From assembly GCA_016195825.1 (NCBI GenBank), contig JACPYV010000158.1, positions 1 to 64,000 of the forward strand: a DNA stretch of 64,000 bases, in the 5' to 3' direction. Of the stretch, positions 1-12,483 are shown piece after piece; the first letter of the stretch is position 1; each line of letters starts with the position of its first letter. The translations under genes were made by a program, and so were the position numbers. Under the pieces are notes generated by a model. It did no database searches. It saw nothing but the letters and a program-made list of their open reading frames with translations, and had not been told where the DNA came from. This DNA is from Burkholderiales bacterium (GTDB lineage Bacteria > Pseudomonadota > Gammaproteobacteria > Burkholderiales > Burkholderiaceae_C).

Positions 1-1376
1 TTGCCGAAGTCGGAGTAGCGGTCGTGGCGCAGGCCCGCCGTCAGCGTCCAGTCCTTAGCCACGCTCCATTCGTCCTGCAAGTAGACATAGCTGACGGTGC
101 GTCGTTGCGGCTCGGCGAAGGATCCTGAGGCCGGGAATTCCTCGACCTGGCCGCTGGGCAGCGGCACGGGCAGGCCAGTGGCGGGGCCGCTGGCGACGAT
201 GGTGAAGTTCTTGAACTCCTGCGTTCGGTACATGTCGAGGTCGTCATGCCCGGCACCGAGCCGCAGGTTGTGGCCTTGGAAGCCGCCGTAGGACGCCACC
301 GCGGCGAGCCGGATCTGCTGCTCCCAGGTGTTGGGCGCACCCAGCATGCCCTTCGGGAACGAGCCAGCGAAGGCGCCGGGCGGGAACAGCTGCAGCGGCA
401 CGTTGAAGGTCTGCTGGTAATGCAGATAGCTGGCCGAGAGCGTGCCCCGCCAATCGTTGCCGAGGTCGATGTCGGACCAGGACAGGTCCGACGTGATGCG
501 CTCGATGCGGTAGCGTCCGACCGGGTCCAGTGCACCGGCGACACCGGCGCCCGTCTGCAGGTCGTCGCGCAACTTGTAGCTGCCGCGCAGGCGCAGGCTG
601 CCGCGGCTGACGTCGGCGTTGGCGTCGACGGCCTTGAAGCCCACGTTCATGGGCCCGGGGGCCAGGCTGGCTTTGGTGCCGAAGGCGCCGTCCAGAAACG
701 TCTGTTGGTCGGCGCTGACGACCTCGTGCTGGCCGTCGGTGCTGCCGACGCGCAGGTAGGCCGCCACGTCATAGCTGCCCAGCTTGCCGCCGTACTGCAG
801 CCAGCCGTCGCGGCTCTTGAACGAGCCGACGCGGGCGCCGATCTCCGCGCCCGCCACGTCGGCCGCGGTCTTGGTGATGACGTTGATGACGCCCGAGAAC
901 GCATCGGCGCCGTACAGCGCTGAGCCGGGGCCGCGGATGATCTCGATGCGGGCGATGTTCTCCACCGGCATGTCGCCCCAGCCCAGCCCGCGGTTGCCCA
1001 CGAACAGGGTGGTCAGCGGAACACCGTTGAGCAGCATCAGCGTCTGGGCGTTGAACTCGCTGTGGATGCCGCGGATCAGGTAGAGCGGCGCGAAGGTGTT
1101 GTTGCTGCGACTGACGTGGATGCCCGGCACGCTCTCCAGCACCTCGTCGATGCCCGTCGCGCCCATGGCCGCGATGTCCTGCGCCGTGATGACGGTGGCC
1201 ACGGCCGGCGCGCGGCGCAAGGCCTGGGGTGCACCGGTGGCGATGCTGATGGTCGTCTTATCGGCGTAGACCTGGGCAAGCTCGTCTTCGTCGGTCAGCG
1301 CCTGGGCTACGGCCATCGAGTGTGCTGCCAGCCAGCACGCGCCCACCAGGCTCACCGGACGAAAGAAAAGTCGCAT
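1..1376 (-). CDS. TonB-dependent receptor, partial (C-terminus beyond window start)
   Basis: Minus-strand reading from ATG at 1376: MRLFFRPVSLVGACWLAAHSMA...TTISIATGAPQALRRAPAVATVITAQDIAAMGATGIDEVLESVPGIHVSRSN...LIRGI...IEIIRGPGSALYGADAFSGVINVITK; plug-domain motifs; open to window edge. Confidence 0.93.
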   Translation of the reverse strand, partial: MRLFFRPVSLVGACWLAAHSMAVAQALTDEDELAQVYADKTTISIATGAPQALRRAPAVATVITAQDIAAMGATGIDEVLESVPGIHVSRSNNTFAPLYLIRGIHSEFNAQTLMLLNGVPLTTLFVGNRGLGWGDMPVENIARIEIIRGPGSALYGADAFSGVINVITKTAADVAGAEIGARVGSFKSRDGWLQYGGKLGSYDVAAYLRVGSTDGQHEVVSADQQTFLDGAFGTKASLAPGPMNVGFKAVDANADVSRGSLRLRGSYKLRDDLQTGAGVAGALDPVGRYRIERITSDLSWSDIDLGNDWRGTLSASYLHYQQTFNVPLQLFPPGAFAGSFPKGMLGAPNTWEQQIRLAAVASYGGFQGHNLRLGAGHDDLDMYRTQEFKNFTIVASGPATGLPVPLPSGQVEEFPASGSFAEPQRRTVSYVYLQDEWSVAKDWTLTAGLRHDRYSDFG

Positions 1377-1534
1377 CTTCAGCTGCTCCGAGGTGGACGG
1401 GGATGAGGACTATTGTGCGTGGTCGCCGAAGATCGGCAGGCGGAAATGCGCCCGGATTGCAGCGCATCAACGACGTGGCGGGGTCTGCATAATCCCGCCA
1501 CTTTGCACCCGCACCGCAACGCAGTAGACCTCAC

Positions 1535-2509
1535 TTGACTGACCCAGGTTGCCCCTCAGACGCCACCCGCCGAGCCCTGCTGCTGCAGGCCCTGGGTGGC
1601 GTCGCTGCAATGGCCGGGGGCGCTGCGTGGGCGGCGGACGCGGGGCGCGCCTTGGGCGTGGTCTACCCTGATCTCGGCGAGCCGTTCCGCCAGATCTTCA
1701 CCACCATCATTGAAGGCATGGAGGACCGGCTGGGCGCGCCGGTGGCGGCCTTTGCGGTGGCCAACAACGCCGTGCCGTCGCAGGTGGCCGAGGACATCCG
1801 CAAGCGCGACGTGCAAGTGCTGGTGGGCCTGGGCCGTGGCGGCATGCGCATCGCGGCGGCGCTGGCAGGCGAGCTGGCGGTGCTGGTCGGCTGCGTCGTG
1901 TCCGTGCAGGAGTCAGAGGCGCGCAGTTTCCCGGTCCACACACTCGCACCCGACCCGGCACTGCTGCTGGCGCGGCTGCGGCGCCTGCGGCCCGCCGGGC
2001 GGCGGGTGCATCTGGTCTACGACCCGCGCCTGAACGGCTGGCTGGTGCGCCTCGCACGCGAGGCGGCCCGCGCCGAAGGGCTGGAGTTGCTGGCCCAGGA
2101 GGCCCTGGACCAACCCGAGGCGCTGCGGGCCTATGCGCAACTGCTGGCCGCGGCCGACCCCGCCCGCGACGCGGTGTGGCTGCCGCAGGACCCCACGACC
2201 GTGGACGACAACGCCGTGCTGTCGCTGGTGCTCAAGGAGGGCTGGAACCGCAACATCACGGTGTTCTCCAGCCACGTGGCCCATGTGAAGCGCGGCGCGC
2301 TGTTCTCGTTCTACCCCGACAACCATGAGCTGGGCCGCTCGCTTGCGACGTCGGCCCAGCGCTTGGCCGTCTCACCCCGGGCTGCGGTCTCCGGGGTGTT
2401 GCCGTTGCGGCAGGTGCGCGCTGCCATCAACATCCGCACCGCCGCGCATCTGGGCATCGATGTGGCGGCGGCGCAGGCCGGATTCGATCTGGTCTATCCA
2501 TCTACCTGA
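1535..2509 (+). CDS. ABC-type substrate-binding protein family (PF04392-like), secreted
   Basis: TTG start; signal-like N-terminus RRALLLQALGGVAAMAGGAAWAAD; periplasmic-binding fold pattern (VYPDLGEPFRQIFTTIIEGME...VLVGLGRGGMRIAAALA...). Confidence 0.75.
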   Translation: MTDPGCPSDATRRALLLQALGGVAAMAGGAAWAADAGRALGVVYPDLGEPFRQIFTTIIEGMEDRLGAPVAAFAVANNAVPSQVAEDIRKRDVQVLVGLGRGGMRIAAALAGELAVLVGCVVSVQESEARSFPVHTLAPDPALLLARLRRLRPAGRRVHLVYDPRLNGWLVRLAREAARAEGLELLAQEALDQPEALRAYAQLLAAADPARDAVWLPQDPTTVDDNAVLSLVLKEGWNRNITVFSSHVAHVKRGALFSFYPDNHELGRSLATSAQRLAVSPRAAVSGVLPLRQVRAAINIRTAAHLGIDVAAAQAGFDLVYPST

Positions 2510-2517
2510 GGCCCAGA

Positions 2518-4179
2518 TTGACGCCCCACCCACTCGACAGCCAGTCGCCCAGCCTCCTGCGGGATGACAGCGCGGGAGCGTCCACGCCACCGCGGCCGTG
2601 GCCGGTGCGCGTCTACGCGCGCTGGCTGCGCGAGGCTTCGTTCCGCCGTCATTTGAGCGTGGCCGTCACGCTGGGCGCCTTGTGCCTGGCCTTGCTGATG
2701 GCCGCCGTCAACGCCTGGCAGGGTGGCCGGCAGGTGCGGGCCATGTTGATGGAGCAGGGCGGGCGCGTGGCCGCCAACCTGGCCTCCAACAGCTCGCTGG
2801 CGCTGATCTATGCGGCGGCCGACAACGCCGAGGAGGCCGTGCGTGCGTCGCTGGCCTTCCCGGACGTGACGGCCATCGAGATCCGCGACACCACGGGCCG
2901 CCTGCTGCTGGCGCTGGGCGCCGAGGGCGCCCGCCCGGCCGCCGCGGCCGCCGCGCCGCCGACCCGTGCGGCCAGCGAGCCCTGGCTGGACCAGGAGACC
3001 GAGGACAGCTGGGCCTTTGCCGCGCCGGTCTGGACCCGGCCGGAGGCCTCGCCCTTTGACGTCACGGTGAGGCCGGCGCAGCTGCTGGGCCATGTGCGCG
3101 TGATCCAGAGCAAGGCGACGCTGCACCGCACGCAGGCCTCGCTGTTCATTGCCAACTTCGGCGTGGCGCTGCTGTTCGCGCTGCTGTTCCTGGTGGCGGT
3201 GCGCTTCCTGGCCCTGCGCCTGACCCGGCCGCTGGCCGCGCTGGCCGATGCGATGGAGCGGGTCGAGCGCGGCGACAGCGATGCACGCGCGCCGGCTGGC
3301 GGCCCGCGCGACATCGCGGCCATGGCCGACACCTTCAATCGCATGATCGCTGCGCTGCAGGAGCGCGAGGCCGAGTTGGGCGCGCACCGCGACCACCTGG
3401 AAGACCTGGTGCGCGAGCGCACGCTGGAGCTCAGCGAGGCCAAGGAACGCGCCGAGATCGCGAACCAGGCCAAGAGCCAGTTCCTGGCGCGCATGAGCCA
3501 TGAGCTGCGCACGCCGCTGAACGCGGTCATGGGCTATGCGCAGATCCTGAAGATGGACGCCGCCGTGACGCCCAAGCAGCGCACGGGGCTGGACATCATC
3601 CACAGCAGCGGTCAGCACCTGCTGACGCTGATCGTCGACATCCTGGATCTGGCGCGCATCGAGGCCGGCAAGGCGGAGCTGCGCGTCGGCCCGGTCGAGC
3701 TGGCCACTCGGCTACAGGCGATGGTCGACATCGTGCGCGTCATGGCCGTGGGCAAGCAGATCGAGCTGGACCTGGTGCTGGACCCGCAACTGCCCGCCGT
3801 GGTGCTGGCCGACGACAAGCGGCTGAGTCAGATTCTGCTGAACCTGCTGGGCAATGCGGTGAAGTTCACCCACGCCGGTGGCGTGACGCTGCGCGCGCAG
3901 CTCGTGCCGTCCGCCGACTTGGAGGCGGGCCATGTGCTGCTGCGCTTCGAGGTCCAGGACACCGGCGTGGGCATTGCCGAAGACCAGGCCGAGCGCCTGT
4001 TCGAGCCCTTCGAGCAGGCGGGCAACGCGGAGCAGCGCGTGGGTGGCACCGGCCTGGGGCTGGCCATCAGCCGCCAGCTGGTGCGCATGATGGGCGGCGA
4101 GATCCGCCTGGAGAGCCGGCCCGAGCAGGGCAGCAGGTTCTGGTTCGAGATCAGCGTGCCGGTACAGACCCCGGCCTGA
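2518..4179 (+). CDS. Membrane sensor histidine kinase (periplasmic sensor, HAMP, HisKA, HATPase_c)
   Basis: TTG start; two TM segments, HAMP (LTRPLAALADAMERVERGD), H-box FLARMSHELRTPLNAVMGYAQ, N/G boxes LLNLLGNAVKFT, DTGVGIAEDQAERLFEPFEQ, GGTGLGLAISRQLV. No receiver domain. Confidence 0.93.
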   Translation: MTPHPLDSQSPSLLRDDSAGASTPPRPWPVRVYARWLREASFRRHLSVAVTLGALCLALLMAAVNAWQGGRQVRAMLMEQGGRVAANLASNSSLALIYAAADNAEEAVRASLAFPDVTAIEIRDTTGRLLLALGAEGARPAAAAAAPPTRAASEPWLDQETEDSWAFAAPVWTRPEASPFDVTVRPAQLLGHVRVIQSKATLHRTQASLFIANFGVALLFALLFLVAVRFLALRLTRPLAALADAMERVERGDSDARAPAGGPRDIAAMADTFNRMIAALQEREAELGAHRDHLEDLVRERTLELSEAKERAEIANQAKSQFLARMSHELRTPLNAVMGYAQILKMDAAVTPKQRTGLDIIHSSGQHLLTLIVDILDLARIEAGKAELRVGPVELATRLQAMVDIVRVMAVGKQIELDLVLDPQLPAVVLADDKRLSQILLNLLGNAVKFTHAGGVTLRAQLVPSADLEAGHVLLRFEVQDTGVGIAEDQAERLFEPFEQAGNAEQRVGGTGLGLAISRQLVRMMGGEIRLESRPEQGSRFWFEISVPVQTPA

Positions 4180-4198
4180 AGGCTGGGCCGACGGCGCG

Positions 4199-5314
4199 CT
4201 ACGCAGTGGGTGCGCCCATCGCCGGCGCGCGCGCCGGGCCGCCCAGGCGGTCGCGCAGCCGCAGGCAGGGTCGCTCCACGGCGTGGTGCAGGACGGCCCC
4301 CACCAGCAGGACGGCAGCCGCGTAGACGGCAAACAGCGCCAGCCCTTGCAGCGGCCATGCCGTCTCCAGCCATTCGTGCACGGCGTGCATGACCAGCTTG
4401 TGGCTCAGATAGAGGCTGTAGGACGTGGCGGCCACCCAGCCCGCGCCGGGCACGGTCCAGCGCCCCAGCCAGCCCCTCGGCGCCGTGGCCGACAGCACCA
4501 GCAGCCCGAAGCCCAGAGACAGCAGCGGCCAGCCGACCGTGTTGGCCACCAGGCCGGTGCGGTTGCGGAACAGCCAAAGTGCCGCAGCGGCTACAGCCAG
4601 GCCGCCGAGCAGCAGCCAGGTCGAGCGTGCCTGCAGGCGGGCCCACTGCGCGGGCCGGTAGACGCGCAGTGCGGCCAGCATGACCCCCATCAGCAGGCCG
4701 TCCAGCCGCATCCAAGTGGGGTAGTAGATGTCCTCGATGAACCAGTTGCGAGCGGGTTGCAAGGCGTCGTCGTGCAGCCAGACGCCGGCGCGCAGCGCCA
4801 TGCCCAGCAGCACCAGACCCGCGCACAGCGCCGTGAAGCGCGTGGCCGACGGCCGGCGCGTCACCCACCAGGCCAGCAGCGGGAAGAGCAGGTAGAAGTG
4901 CTCCTCCACGCACAGCGACCAGGCGTGCGAGAAGGCCTGGTTGCGGCTGTAGTCGATCAGCAGGTTCTGCGTGAAGGTGGCGAAGGTCCACCAGGCCTCC
5001 AGGCCGGGCGCCTCGCGCAGCGCCGGGAAGGCCACGTAGACCGCCAGCACGAAGGCAAAGGCGGGCAGGATGCGCCAGGCCCGGCGCCAGTAGAAGCCGC
5101 GCAGCGACAACGGTTCGCCGCGCTGCAGCGTGCGCAGCAGTTGCGAGCCAATCAGGAAGCCGCTGAGCACGAAGAAGATGTCCACGCCGGCCCAACCGAA
5201 GCGGGACAGCCAGGCAAAGTCCGGCCCCAGGCCGCCGACCAGGAAGGAATGGAACAGCATCACCCAGAGGATGGCGACGCTGCGCAGCAGGTCGAGGCCG
5301 GGAAGTCGGTGCAT
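4199..5314 (-). CDS. Acyltransferase 3 family membrane protein (OafA-like)
   Basis: MHRLPGLDLLRSVAILWVMLFHSFLVGG...GVDIFFVLSGFLIGSQLLRTL...WSLCVEEHFYLLFPLLAW; multi-TM. Confidence 0.92.
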   Translation of the reverse strand: MHRLPGLDLLRSVAILWVMLFHSFLVGGLGPDFAWLSRFGWAGVDIFFVLSGFLIGSQLLRTLQRGEPLSLRGFYWRRAWRILPAFAFVLAVYVAFPALREAPGLEAWWTFATFTQNLLIDYSRNQAFSHAWSLCVEEHFYLLFPLLAWWVTRRPSATRFTALCAGLVLLGMALRAGVWLHDDALQPARNWFIEDIYYPTWMRLDGLLMGVMLAALRVYRPAQWARLQARSTWLLLGGLAVAAAALWLFRNRTGLVANTVGWPLLSLGFGLLVLSATAPRGWLGRWTVPGAGWVAATSYSLYLSHKLVMHAVHEWLETAWPLQGLALFAVYAAAVLLVGAVLHHAVERPCLRLRDRLGGPARAPAMGAPTA

Positions 5315-5401
5315 GGGGCGAGAGGGTGGGACGGCTGAACGGGGGCGCGAGCCTAGCGCTGCGGTCGACCGCAGCCATTGGTCAGGGCGCGGCGCGTGCG
5401 G

Positions 5402-5921
5402 TCAGCGGTTCAGCGTGATGTCGCCGCAGTCCTGGTCCAGTCCCTGGTGCCGGGCGCGCTGGCGCGGCGGGCGCGGCGAGCTGCCGACGATGACATCGTG
5501 CCAATGCCAGCCCGCCTTCAGGTGCAGCGGTCCGGCGCCGACCGGAAGCGCGTAGGCGTCGGCCAGCGACAGTTCGGCGTCCAGGGACTGGCCGGCGCGC
5601 AGCAGCAGATAGTCCTGCGCCGAAGGGTCGCCGCGTTTGCGCAGGGCGCCCTGGAAGGGCAGTTCGCCCTGCGGCGTGCTGGCTTGCACGAACCGGCCGA
5701 ACCAGCCGCCTTCGAAGGGGCTGCCCCAGCGCAGCAGATGCAGGTCGTGCCGGCCCGCGTTGCGCAGCGTGAAGTGCAGGCTCACCTGGCCGGCGGCGTC
5801 GACATCGGCCTTGAACTGGCACATCAGGTCGGCGGGCTGGAGGGCGGGATGGGCTTGGGCCATGGTCAGCGGCAGCAGCAGGAGGCTGGTGGCGTGGCGC
5901 AGCAGGGTTCGGCGGCTCATG
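5402..5921 (-). CDS. Secreted protein resembling the N-terminal domain of the adjacent M35 protease
   Basis: MSRRTLLRHATSLLLLPLTMAQAHPALQ... signal; shared pattern with 6009..7079 (HxLRWxxP ... GAxxKRxxPxAxDYxxxxAGxxLxxxxxLxxxY). Confidence 0.6.
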
Positions 5922-5968
5922 GCCGCGAGCCTAGCCGAGCGCGGCGCCGACGGCAGCCCCACGAACAA

Positions 5969-5987
5969 CGCCGCCCCGGGGGCGGCG
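5969..5987 (-). terminator. GC-rich hairpin downstream of the M35 protease gene
   Basis: CGCCGCCCC-G-GGGGCGGCG inverted repeat; minus strand continues with TTGTT; weak U-tract. Confidence 0.4.
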
Positions 5988-6008
5988 CCTGTCGTTCGCC
6001 CGGTCCGG

Positions 6009-7079
6009 TCAGTTCTTGAACGGGTTGTTCTCGGCGAAGTATTCGTGGTTGTCGGAGTTGTCCAGCGCCTTGGTCGGGTTGGACTTGGCCAGGCTTTGCG
6101 CGGCGCTCTGGCCGTAGGCCCAGTCGTCGGTGCTGGCGATGACGTTGAAGTGCATCATCTCGTGCACCAGCGTACCGCCCTTGCTGTCGGTGCCGGTCAT
6201 GGGTGCGCTCCAGAAGGCGCCGCAGACGTAGATCTTGTACGGCTGCGTCGGGTAGACGTAGGCATAGGTGCCGCTGTCCTTGCAGCTGCAGTCCAGTGTC
6301 AAGGCTGCGGTCTGGAAGGCGTTGCGGGCCTTGACGAAGTGATCCTTGGCCGTGGCCCAGCGCGACGAGCTGTAGGCGCCGAACCAGCTCGTGTAGCGGG
6401 GCGTGCCCGACGGCGCGCCGCTCAGGTAGGTGGCCGAGGACGAGGCGTAGTTCGTTGCGGCGGTCACGGCCTGGGACAGCTGGGACTTCTGGCTGCTGGT
6501 GCAGGAGCCGGTGTAGGCGATGCTGGCGGCGGCGGCCGTGGCGCTGGCCCGGGCGGTCGGTGCGTCGTCCAGCAGCGTGGCGGCGTCCAGCTTCTCGTCG
6601 CGGCCCTGCGTCCATAAGTAGGCCGGCGCGGCGCTGTGCAGGGACTGCGCGCCGGAGCCGTGCGTGCCGCGGTCGCTGTGGAACTCGATGGCGTAGCGGC
6701 CGTTCCTGCTGAAGTCGTAGTGGCCGGTCAGCTCGACCTGGTAATTCAGCGTCGTGCCGGCGGCGATCTCGACGTAGTCCTTGGCCTGCGGCGCCGCGCG
6801 CTTGACGACGGCACCGGTGTAGCGCACCGGGCGGTCGTCGCGGGTGACGCTGAACAGGGCGCCGCTCATGCTGTCGCTGGGCAACTGCCAGCGCAGCACG
6901 TGCACCGGCGTGCGGCACACGTTGGTCACGGCAACGTCCACGTGGACGTCCACGTCGCCTTGCACGACCGGGTTGGCGCTGCTCAGGCGCACATCCAGGC
7001 ATTGGGTGCCGGCGGCCTGGCTGGTGCCGGTCGCGATGACGACAAAGGCGGCGGCGGTCATCTTGAACCACGTCTTCAT
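6009..7079 (-). CDS. M35 (aspzincin/deuterolysin, peptidyl-Lys-type) metalloendopeptidase, secreted
   Basis: Signal peptide MKTWFKMTAAAFVVIATGTSQAAG; zinc site GGTLVHEMMHFNVIASTDDWAYG = HExxH plus TxDxxYG aspzincin signature; Cys-containing N-terminal domain. Confidence 0.92.
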   Translation of the reverse strand: MKTWFKMTAAAFVVIATGTSQAAGTQCLDVRLSSANPVVQGDVDVHVDVAVTNVCRTPVHVLRWQLPSDSMSGALFSVTRDDRPVRYTGAVVKRAAPQAKDYVEIAAGTTLNYQVELTGHYDFSRNGRYAIEFHSDRGTHGSGAQSLHSAAPAYLWTQGRDEKLDAATLLDDAPTARASATAAAASIAYTGSCTSSQKSQLSQAVTAATNYASSSATYLSGAPSGTPRYTSWFGAYSSSRWATAKDHFVKARNAFQTAALTLDCSCKDSGTYAYVYPTQPYKIYVCGAFWSAPMTGTDSKGGTLVHEMMHFNVIASTDDWAYGQSAAQSLAKSNPTKALDNSDNHEYFAENNPFKN

Positions 7080-7231
7080 GCAAGCTCCTGTGGGCCCCCG
7101 ATCGGGGCGCTGGGTTGAAGAAGCCGCGGATTCTGGTGAGCCGTGCGGGAGGCGCATCGTGGGACAAACCTGTCCCTCGAAAGTTGCGGCAGCTCGTCTC
7201 GACAAGTGACGGCCCGCGCGGTATCCGCGCG

Positions 7232-7262
7232 AAAAAAGGCGCCCCCTGTGAACTGGGCGCCT
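7232..7262 (-). terminator. Intrinsic terminator of acnA
   Basis: Minus strand AGGCGCCC-N10-GGGCGCCT followed by TTTTTT, 19 bp past the acnA stop. Confidence 0.85.
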
Positions 7263-7280
7263 CTGTATCGAGCGGCGACC

Positions 7281-9992
<2,712 letters not shown>

Positions 9993-10069
9993 GGTTACTC
10001 CTTTACGATTCCGGCCCATTCTGGCGAGCTTGTCGTGACTTGTGTGAATTCCGTCCATAGGACTCGGCC

Positions 10070-11419
10070 ATGACGGCCTTGCCCGCTCGCCCCCGTCTCT
10101 TTGCGTTGACCTGGCCCATGCTGCTGGAGCTGCTGCTGGGCATCGGCATCGGCATCATCGGCACCGCGCTGGCCGCGCGGCTTTCGGACAACAGTGGCGC
10201 GGCTTTCGGACTGGCCAACCAGGTGTTCGCGGCGGTCTTCGTGCTGTTTCGCGTCATCGGCGCCGGTGTCAGCGTGGCCGTGACGCAGGCGCTGGGCGCC
10301 GGCCGGCGCGAGCAGGCGGATGCCGTGGCCCGCGCCGTGGTGGGTGCCAGCAGCTGGCTGGGCGTGGGTGGGGCCGTGGTGGCCTTGCTGGCGGCGGGCC
10401 CGCTGCTCAGCCTGGTGAATGCGCCGCCCGAGGTTGCCCCGCTGGCCAAGACGCTGTTGCAGGCCCTCGCGCCCGCTCTGATGCTGGACGCCTGGAATGC
10501 CAACATGTCCAGCGTCATGCGCTCCCATCTGCGCAGCCGCGAGGCGCTGGCCGTCGTCGTGGTCATCCAGGTCGTGACGCTGGTAGTGGCGCTGCTGGCC
10601 ATGCCGCGCCTGGGCCTGGTGGGCTACGCGCTGGCCTGCACGCTGGGCCGCGGCGTGGGCCTGGCCCTGCACATCTTCCTGTGGCGCACGCGGTTGAGCC
10701 TGCGCCTGCGCGCCGCCGACTGGTGGCGGTTGGTGCGCGCACCGCTGGCGGCCGTGCTGCACATCGGCATCCCCGGCGCGGCCGAGAACATCTCCTGGCG
10801 CCTGGCCTTCATGACCAGCCTCGCGGCCATCGCCCAGCTGGGTGCCCATGCGCTGGCGACCCATGCCTACACGATGCAGTTCCTGCACGTGATCCTGATG
10901 TTCAGCCTGGCGATCAGCTTCGCGGTCGAGATCATGGTCGGCCACATGATCGGCGCGGGCAAGCTGCATGCGGCCAACCGGCTGGTGCGGCGTTCGCTGG
11001 CGCTGGGCATCGCACTGGCGCTGGTTGTCTCGACGGCCTTCGCGCTGGCCGGCCCATGGTTGCTGACGCGCTTCACGTCCGACCCGGCCATCGTGGCGCT
11101 GGGCTGCACGCTGCTGTGGTGGACGGTGCTGGTCGAGCCGGGGCGCTCCTTCAACCTGGTCGTCATCAACGCCTTGCGCGCCGCCGGGGATGCACGCTAT
11201 CCCGTCGTCGTGGGCTCGGCCTCCATGGCCATCGTGCTGGCGGGGGGTAGCTGGTTCATGGGGGTTTACCTGGGTTGGGGCCTGGTTGGCGTGTGGATTG
11301 CTTATGCCGCTGATGAATGGATTCGCGGCCTCCTGATGTGGCGTCGTTGGGCGACACTGGGGTGGCTGCCCCATGCCCGAGCGTCGCACCGCAAGCTGCG
11401 CCACGCGAAGGCGGGGTGA
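10070..11419 (+). CDS. MATE family efflux transporter
   Basis: 12-TM-type hydrophobic protein with [26 protein letters not shown] and internal pseudo-repeat [36 protein letters not shown]. Confidence 0.9.
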   Translation: MTALPARPRLFALTWPMLLELLLGIGIGIIGTALAARLSDNSGAAFGLANQVFAAVFVLFRVIGAGVSVAVTQALGAGRREQADAVARAVVGASSWLGVGGAVVALLAAGPLLSLVNAPPEVAPLAKTLLQALAPALMLDAWNANMSSVMRSHLRSREALAVVVVIQVVTLVVALLAMPRLGLVGYALACTLGRGVGLALHIFLWRTRLSLRLRAADWWRLVRAPLAAVLHIGIPGAAENISWRLAFMTSLAAIAQLGAHALATHAYTMQFLHVILMFSLAISFAVEIMVGHMIGAGKLHAANRLVRRSLALGIALALVVSTAFALAGPWLLTRFTSDPAIVALGCTLLWWTVLVEPGRSFNLVVINALRAAGDARYPVVVGSASMAIVLAGGSWFMGVYLGWGLVGVWIAYAADEWIRGLLMWRRWATLGWLPHARASHRKLRHAKAG

Positions 11420-11497
11420 ATTGGTATTTTCCTACCCAGTAAAACTTGAGGGATGTTTTCTACAATGCGCCCCTTTCGCCTTGTCCACCCCACGCCC

Positions 11498-12475
11498 ATG
11501 ACGACCTCTCTGCCCCGTCTTGCTGCCCTGACCCTGCTGGTCGCGTCGGCCATGGCCCAGGCCCAGCAGCCTGCGGTGATCTTCGACATGGGCGGCAAGT
11601 TCGACAAATCCTTCAACCAGGCCGGCTACCAGGGCGCCGAGCAATGGAAGAAGGAGACCGGCAAGACCTATCTCGAGTTCGAGATCAGCAACGACACCCA
11701 GCGCGTGCAGGCCATCCGGCGCATGGCCGAGCGCGGCGCGAGCCCCATCATCAGCATCGGCTTCGCCCAGGCGTCGGCGCTGCAGCAGGTGGCCAAGGAC
11801 TTCCCCAAGACCCAGTTCGCCATCATCGACGCCAAGGTCGACCTGCCCAATGTGCAGTCGCTGCTGTTCAAGGAGCATGAAGGCAGCTACGTCGTCGGTG
11901 CCATGGCGGCCCTGGTCAGCAAGACCGGCAAGGTCGGCTTCGTGGGCGGCATGGACATCCCGCTGATCCGCAAGTTCCAGTGCGGCTACGAGCAGGGCGC
12001 CAAGGCGACCAACGCCAAGATCGAGGTGTTCTCCAACATGACGGGCACCACCTCCACGGCCTGGAACGACCCCACCCGTGGTGGTGAGCTGGCCAAGAGC
12101 CAGTTCGCCAAGGGCTCGGACGTCGTCTTCGCCGCGGCCGGCGGCACCGGCGTGGGCGTCTACCAGGCCGCCAAGGACGCCGGCAAGTTCGCCATCGGCG
12201 TGGACAGCAACCAGAACCACATCCAGCCCGGCACCATGCTGACCTCCATGGTCAAGCGCGTGGACGTGGCCGTCTACAACGTGCTCAAGGGCTGGAAGCC
12301 TGGGGTCAGCGTGCTGGGCCTGAAGGAAGGCGGCGTGGACTACGCCGTGGACGACAACAACGCCAAGCTGCTGAACCCGGCGCTGAAGGCCAAGGTCGAT
12401 GCCGTGAAGGCCGACATCATTGCCGGCAAGGTGAAGGTGGCCGACTACATGGCGGACAACGCTTGTAAGTTCTGA
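11498..12475 (+). CDS. BMP family ABC transporter substrate-binding protein (nucleoside-type)
   Basis: MTTSLPRLAALTLLVASAMAQAQQPAVIFDMGGKFDKSFNQAGYQGAEQWKKETG; VGFVGGMDIPLIRKFQCGYEQGAKA; the ATG at 11465 overlaps a TACAAT -10-like box, so 11498 is preferred over the ORF-track start. Confidence 0.92.
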   Translation: MTTSLPRLAALTLLVASAMAQAQQPAVIFDMGGKFDKSFNQAGYQGAEQWKKETGKTYLEFEISNDTQRVQAIRRMAERGASPIISIGFAQASALQQVAKDFPKTQFAIIDAKVDLPNVQSLLFKEHEGSYVVGAMAALVSKTGKVGFVGGMDIPLIRKFQCGYEQGAKATNAKIEVFSNMTGTTSTAWNDPTRGGELAKSQFAKGSDVVFAAAGGTGVGVYQAAKDAGKFAIGVDSNQNHIQPGTMLTSMVKRVDVAVYNVLKGWKPGVSVLGLKEGGVDYAVDDNNAKLLNPALKAKVDAVKADIIAGKVKVADYMADNACKF

Positions 12476-12483
12476 GGGGCGCA

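Noticed and set aside
11453-11497. Upstream start codons for the BMP protein
   Set aside because: The ATG at 11465 lies within a TACAAT promoter-like box; signal peptide begins better at 11498.
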